Origin: JACDAE01 sp963717195
GTDB lineage: Bacteria; Chloroflexota; Ktedonobacteria; Ktedonobacterales; Ktedonobacteraceae
DNA length: 64,000 nucleotides
Direction of reading: 5' to 3'
Assembly (NCBI GenBank): GCA_963717195.1
Contig: CAVQVR010000011.1
Location: 1 to 64,000 of the forward strand
Shown: positions 62,887 to 64,000 of the stretch, piece after piece
Layout of the letters: the number at the start of each line of letters is the position of its first letter
How positions within the stretch are numbered: the first letter of the stretch is position 1
Notes under the pieces: model-generated
What the model was told of the DNA's origin: nothing
Seen by the model: the letters and a program-made list of their open reading frames with translations, nothing else
The model's database searches: none
Position numbers and translations under genes: made by a program

Positions 62887-63565
62887 GACTGCCTACCCCT
62901 CGTTAAAAATCAACGAATACTCCTGCCATAATAGCAGCTTGTACAACAAAAATGAACTTTTATCTACTAGCCTTTTCAAAGTAATCCCGAACCTATAATA
63001 TACTCATTTTAACTAGATTCCGATTAATTTCAGGTTAAGTTTATGTTTAGTATGGCACTATCAAGTGTTTATCCATTAACCTGTATGATTATTCGAAATC
63101 GTTAGAAATGATGAAGAGATATGTAAATCAGTAAATTCTGCTATTCGATCTGCATGCGCGGCAGCAATAAATACCATTGAACACATCCAGGCAGCTTTTG
63201 TACCCGCTGGCTCCGAACTTCCACATTCAGCCAGCACTCTTTTGTGGAGAAAAACCTCAACGTGCCCTCAAACCCAACTCTCAGATAATGCGACTTTCAA
63301 AGTATAGATAATCTGTAAAAATATCGCTCTACAGTGCTACATCTTTACTTATCTATATGCTACTATTATAAATATGTTCCGTTAACACCTTATAGCGAAA
63401 TGGTTGCGATATAGTTACGTAAACCATTACCTTGTCATAATTTCTCAACTCCAGGCGATGGAGTACGGACGCTTGCTAAGCGGGACGAAGGAATGGGCAT
63501 GCGTGGCAATCAAGTTAACACTTCAGACAAAATGTTTAGTGCTTAGAGGATGATTTGCAGAGGAA
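62887..63565. other. intergenic gap of about 680 bases
   Basis: No open frame with a family match or ribosome-binding site is seen on either strand. It is AT-rich and should contain the promoter of the minus-strand polysaccharide run. Confidence 0.5.
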
Positions 63566-63597
63566 ACGAGGGTCTGGACATGAGCCCGGACCCTCGT
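63566..63597 (-). terminator. hairpin after the lectin gene
   Basis: ACGAGGGTC (63566-63574) pairs with GACCCTCGT (63589-63597) around a 14-base loop. It lies 35 bases beyond the original stop of the lectin frame. The following tract is only moderately T-rich. Confidence 0.55.
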
Positions 63598-63631
63598 TGT
63601 GAAGAGAGAACTTCCTGAACAATATCTAACC

Positions 63632-64000
63632 TTATACCTGGACAATGCTCCATTGCTGGTTGGCAGTTCCATTGTCGTCCCACTAAATCACCTGTGCCCC
63701 ATTCGCCTTGGATTGGCCGGAGACGTCGAGGACTTTGCCACTGTTGCGACTGACCAACTTGGAGTACCCGCCACCTACAGAAACGATGCTCCATTGCTGA
63801 TTGGCTGTGCCGCTATCGGGCCACTGATCCACGTTCGCGCCATCCGCTGTCGATTGGCCTGCGACATCCAGGGCCTGACCGCTGTTGCGACTGATCAACT
63901 TGGAGTACCCGCCACCTACAGAAACGATGCTCCATTGCTGATTGGCCGTCCCGCTATCGGGCCACTGGTCCACGTTCGCACCATTCGCTGTGGAAGCTCC
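63632..64000 (-). pseudogene. tandem-repeat ricin-type lectin, C-terminal part, with premature stop
   Basis: The frame enters from the right edge and reads repeated 47-residue units (period 141 bases) with DQWPDSGTANQQWSIV, GGYSKL and SRNSGQALDV, the QxW signature of ricin B-type (beta-trefoil) lectins. A TAG at 63683-63685 falls where Gln is expected. The repeat then continues in frame as WDDNGTANQQWSIVQV up to a TAA at 63632-63634. So the last 16 residues are cut off, by mutation or a base-call error. The N-terminal part, probably a secreted enzyme, lies outside the window. Confidence 0.75.

Noticed and set aside
63821..63990. CRISPR or phase-variable repeat array at the right edge
   Set aside because: The 141-base period is a multiple of three and codes for lectin units; no spacer pattern.

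Overview
Apart from its first 1.1 kb, the window looks like a piece of a large Ktedonobacteria-type (Chloroflexota) chromosome. This is an inference from the gene content: zinc-ribbon signalling proteins, a Ser/Thr kinase-WD40 fusion, many GAF and histidine kinase fragments, a DUF3090 protein, a FIST protein and a NACHT membrane ATPase, at roughly 50% G+C. Bases 1 to about 1099 are much richer in G+C and carry a Bradyrhizobium-like ClpP-fold periplasmic protein plus the first codons of a TauE/SafE transporter. The break falls inside two reading frames at once (TauE on +, a FAD oxidoreductase on -), so a chimeric assembly join is the simplest explanation.

Layout. 1.1-5.0 kb: truncated FAD oxidoreductase, FHA/zinc-ribbon protein, zinc-ribbon membrane protein, lipoprotein (all -). 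5.3-10.9 kb: dnaA overlapping an RpiB-like gene, membrane stress-type protein, truncated histidine kinase, clpS, a universal stress protein and a GAF protein. 10.9-18.7 kb: UPF0210 protein, a large Dna2-like nuclease-helicase, an unknown protein divergent from a MerR-like regulator across a tandem repeat, and a soluble histidine kinase. 19.0-24.0 kb: ribokinase and nucleoside hydrolase (nucleoside salvage) and a NACHT membrane ATPase. 24.2-32.6 kb: flavin monooxygenase, HTH-GAF regulator, kinase-WD40 protein, small membrane/LysM/Ala-rich proteins and a FIST sensor. 32.6-37.7 kb (-): secG, SGNH lipoprotein and FtsX-type permease in one run, a small transposon-like element, and a membrane-HNH fusion. 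38.0-49.0 kb: GT2 fused to a degenerate GGDEF domain, VOC protein, rlmN, rpmB, Asp23, FakA-like and DegV genes, zinc-ribbon and small conserved genes, DUF3090, and a 2-hydroxyacid dehydrogenase.

49.4-62.9 kb is an exopolysaccharide locus: ten tightly packed minus-strand genes (two GT2, flippase, ATP-grasp ligase, polysaccharide deacetylase, two GT4, a large membrane protein, an O-acetyltransferase, DUF1616) facing a secreted GH5 mannanase. The window ends in a tandem-repeat ricin-type lectin with a premature stop.

No rRNA, tRNA or CRISPR was seen. Short palindromic intergenic repeats sharing a CCCTAC-type core recur at six or more places. The most unusual items are the GT2/degenerate-GGDEF fusion, the interlocked palindrome at 10.9 kb, the target-duplicated small element at 37.0 kb, the Dna2-like gene beside an unknown/regulator pair, and dnaA without dnaN.
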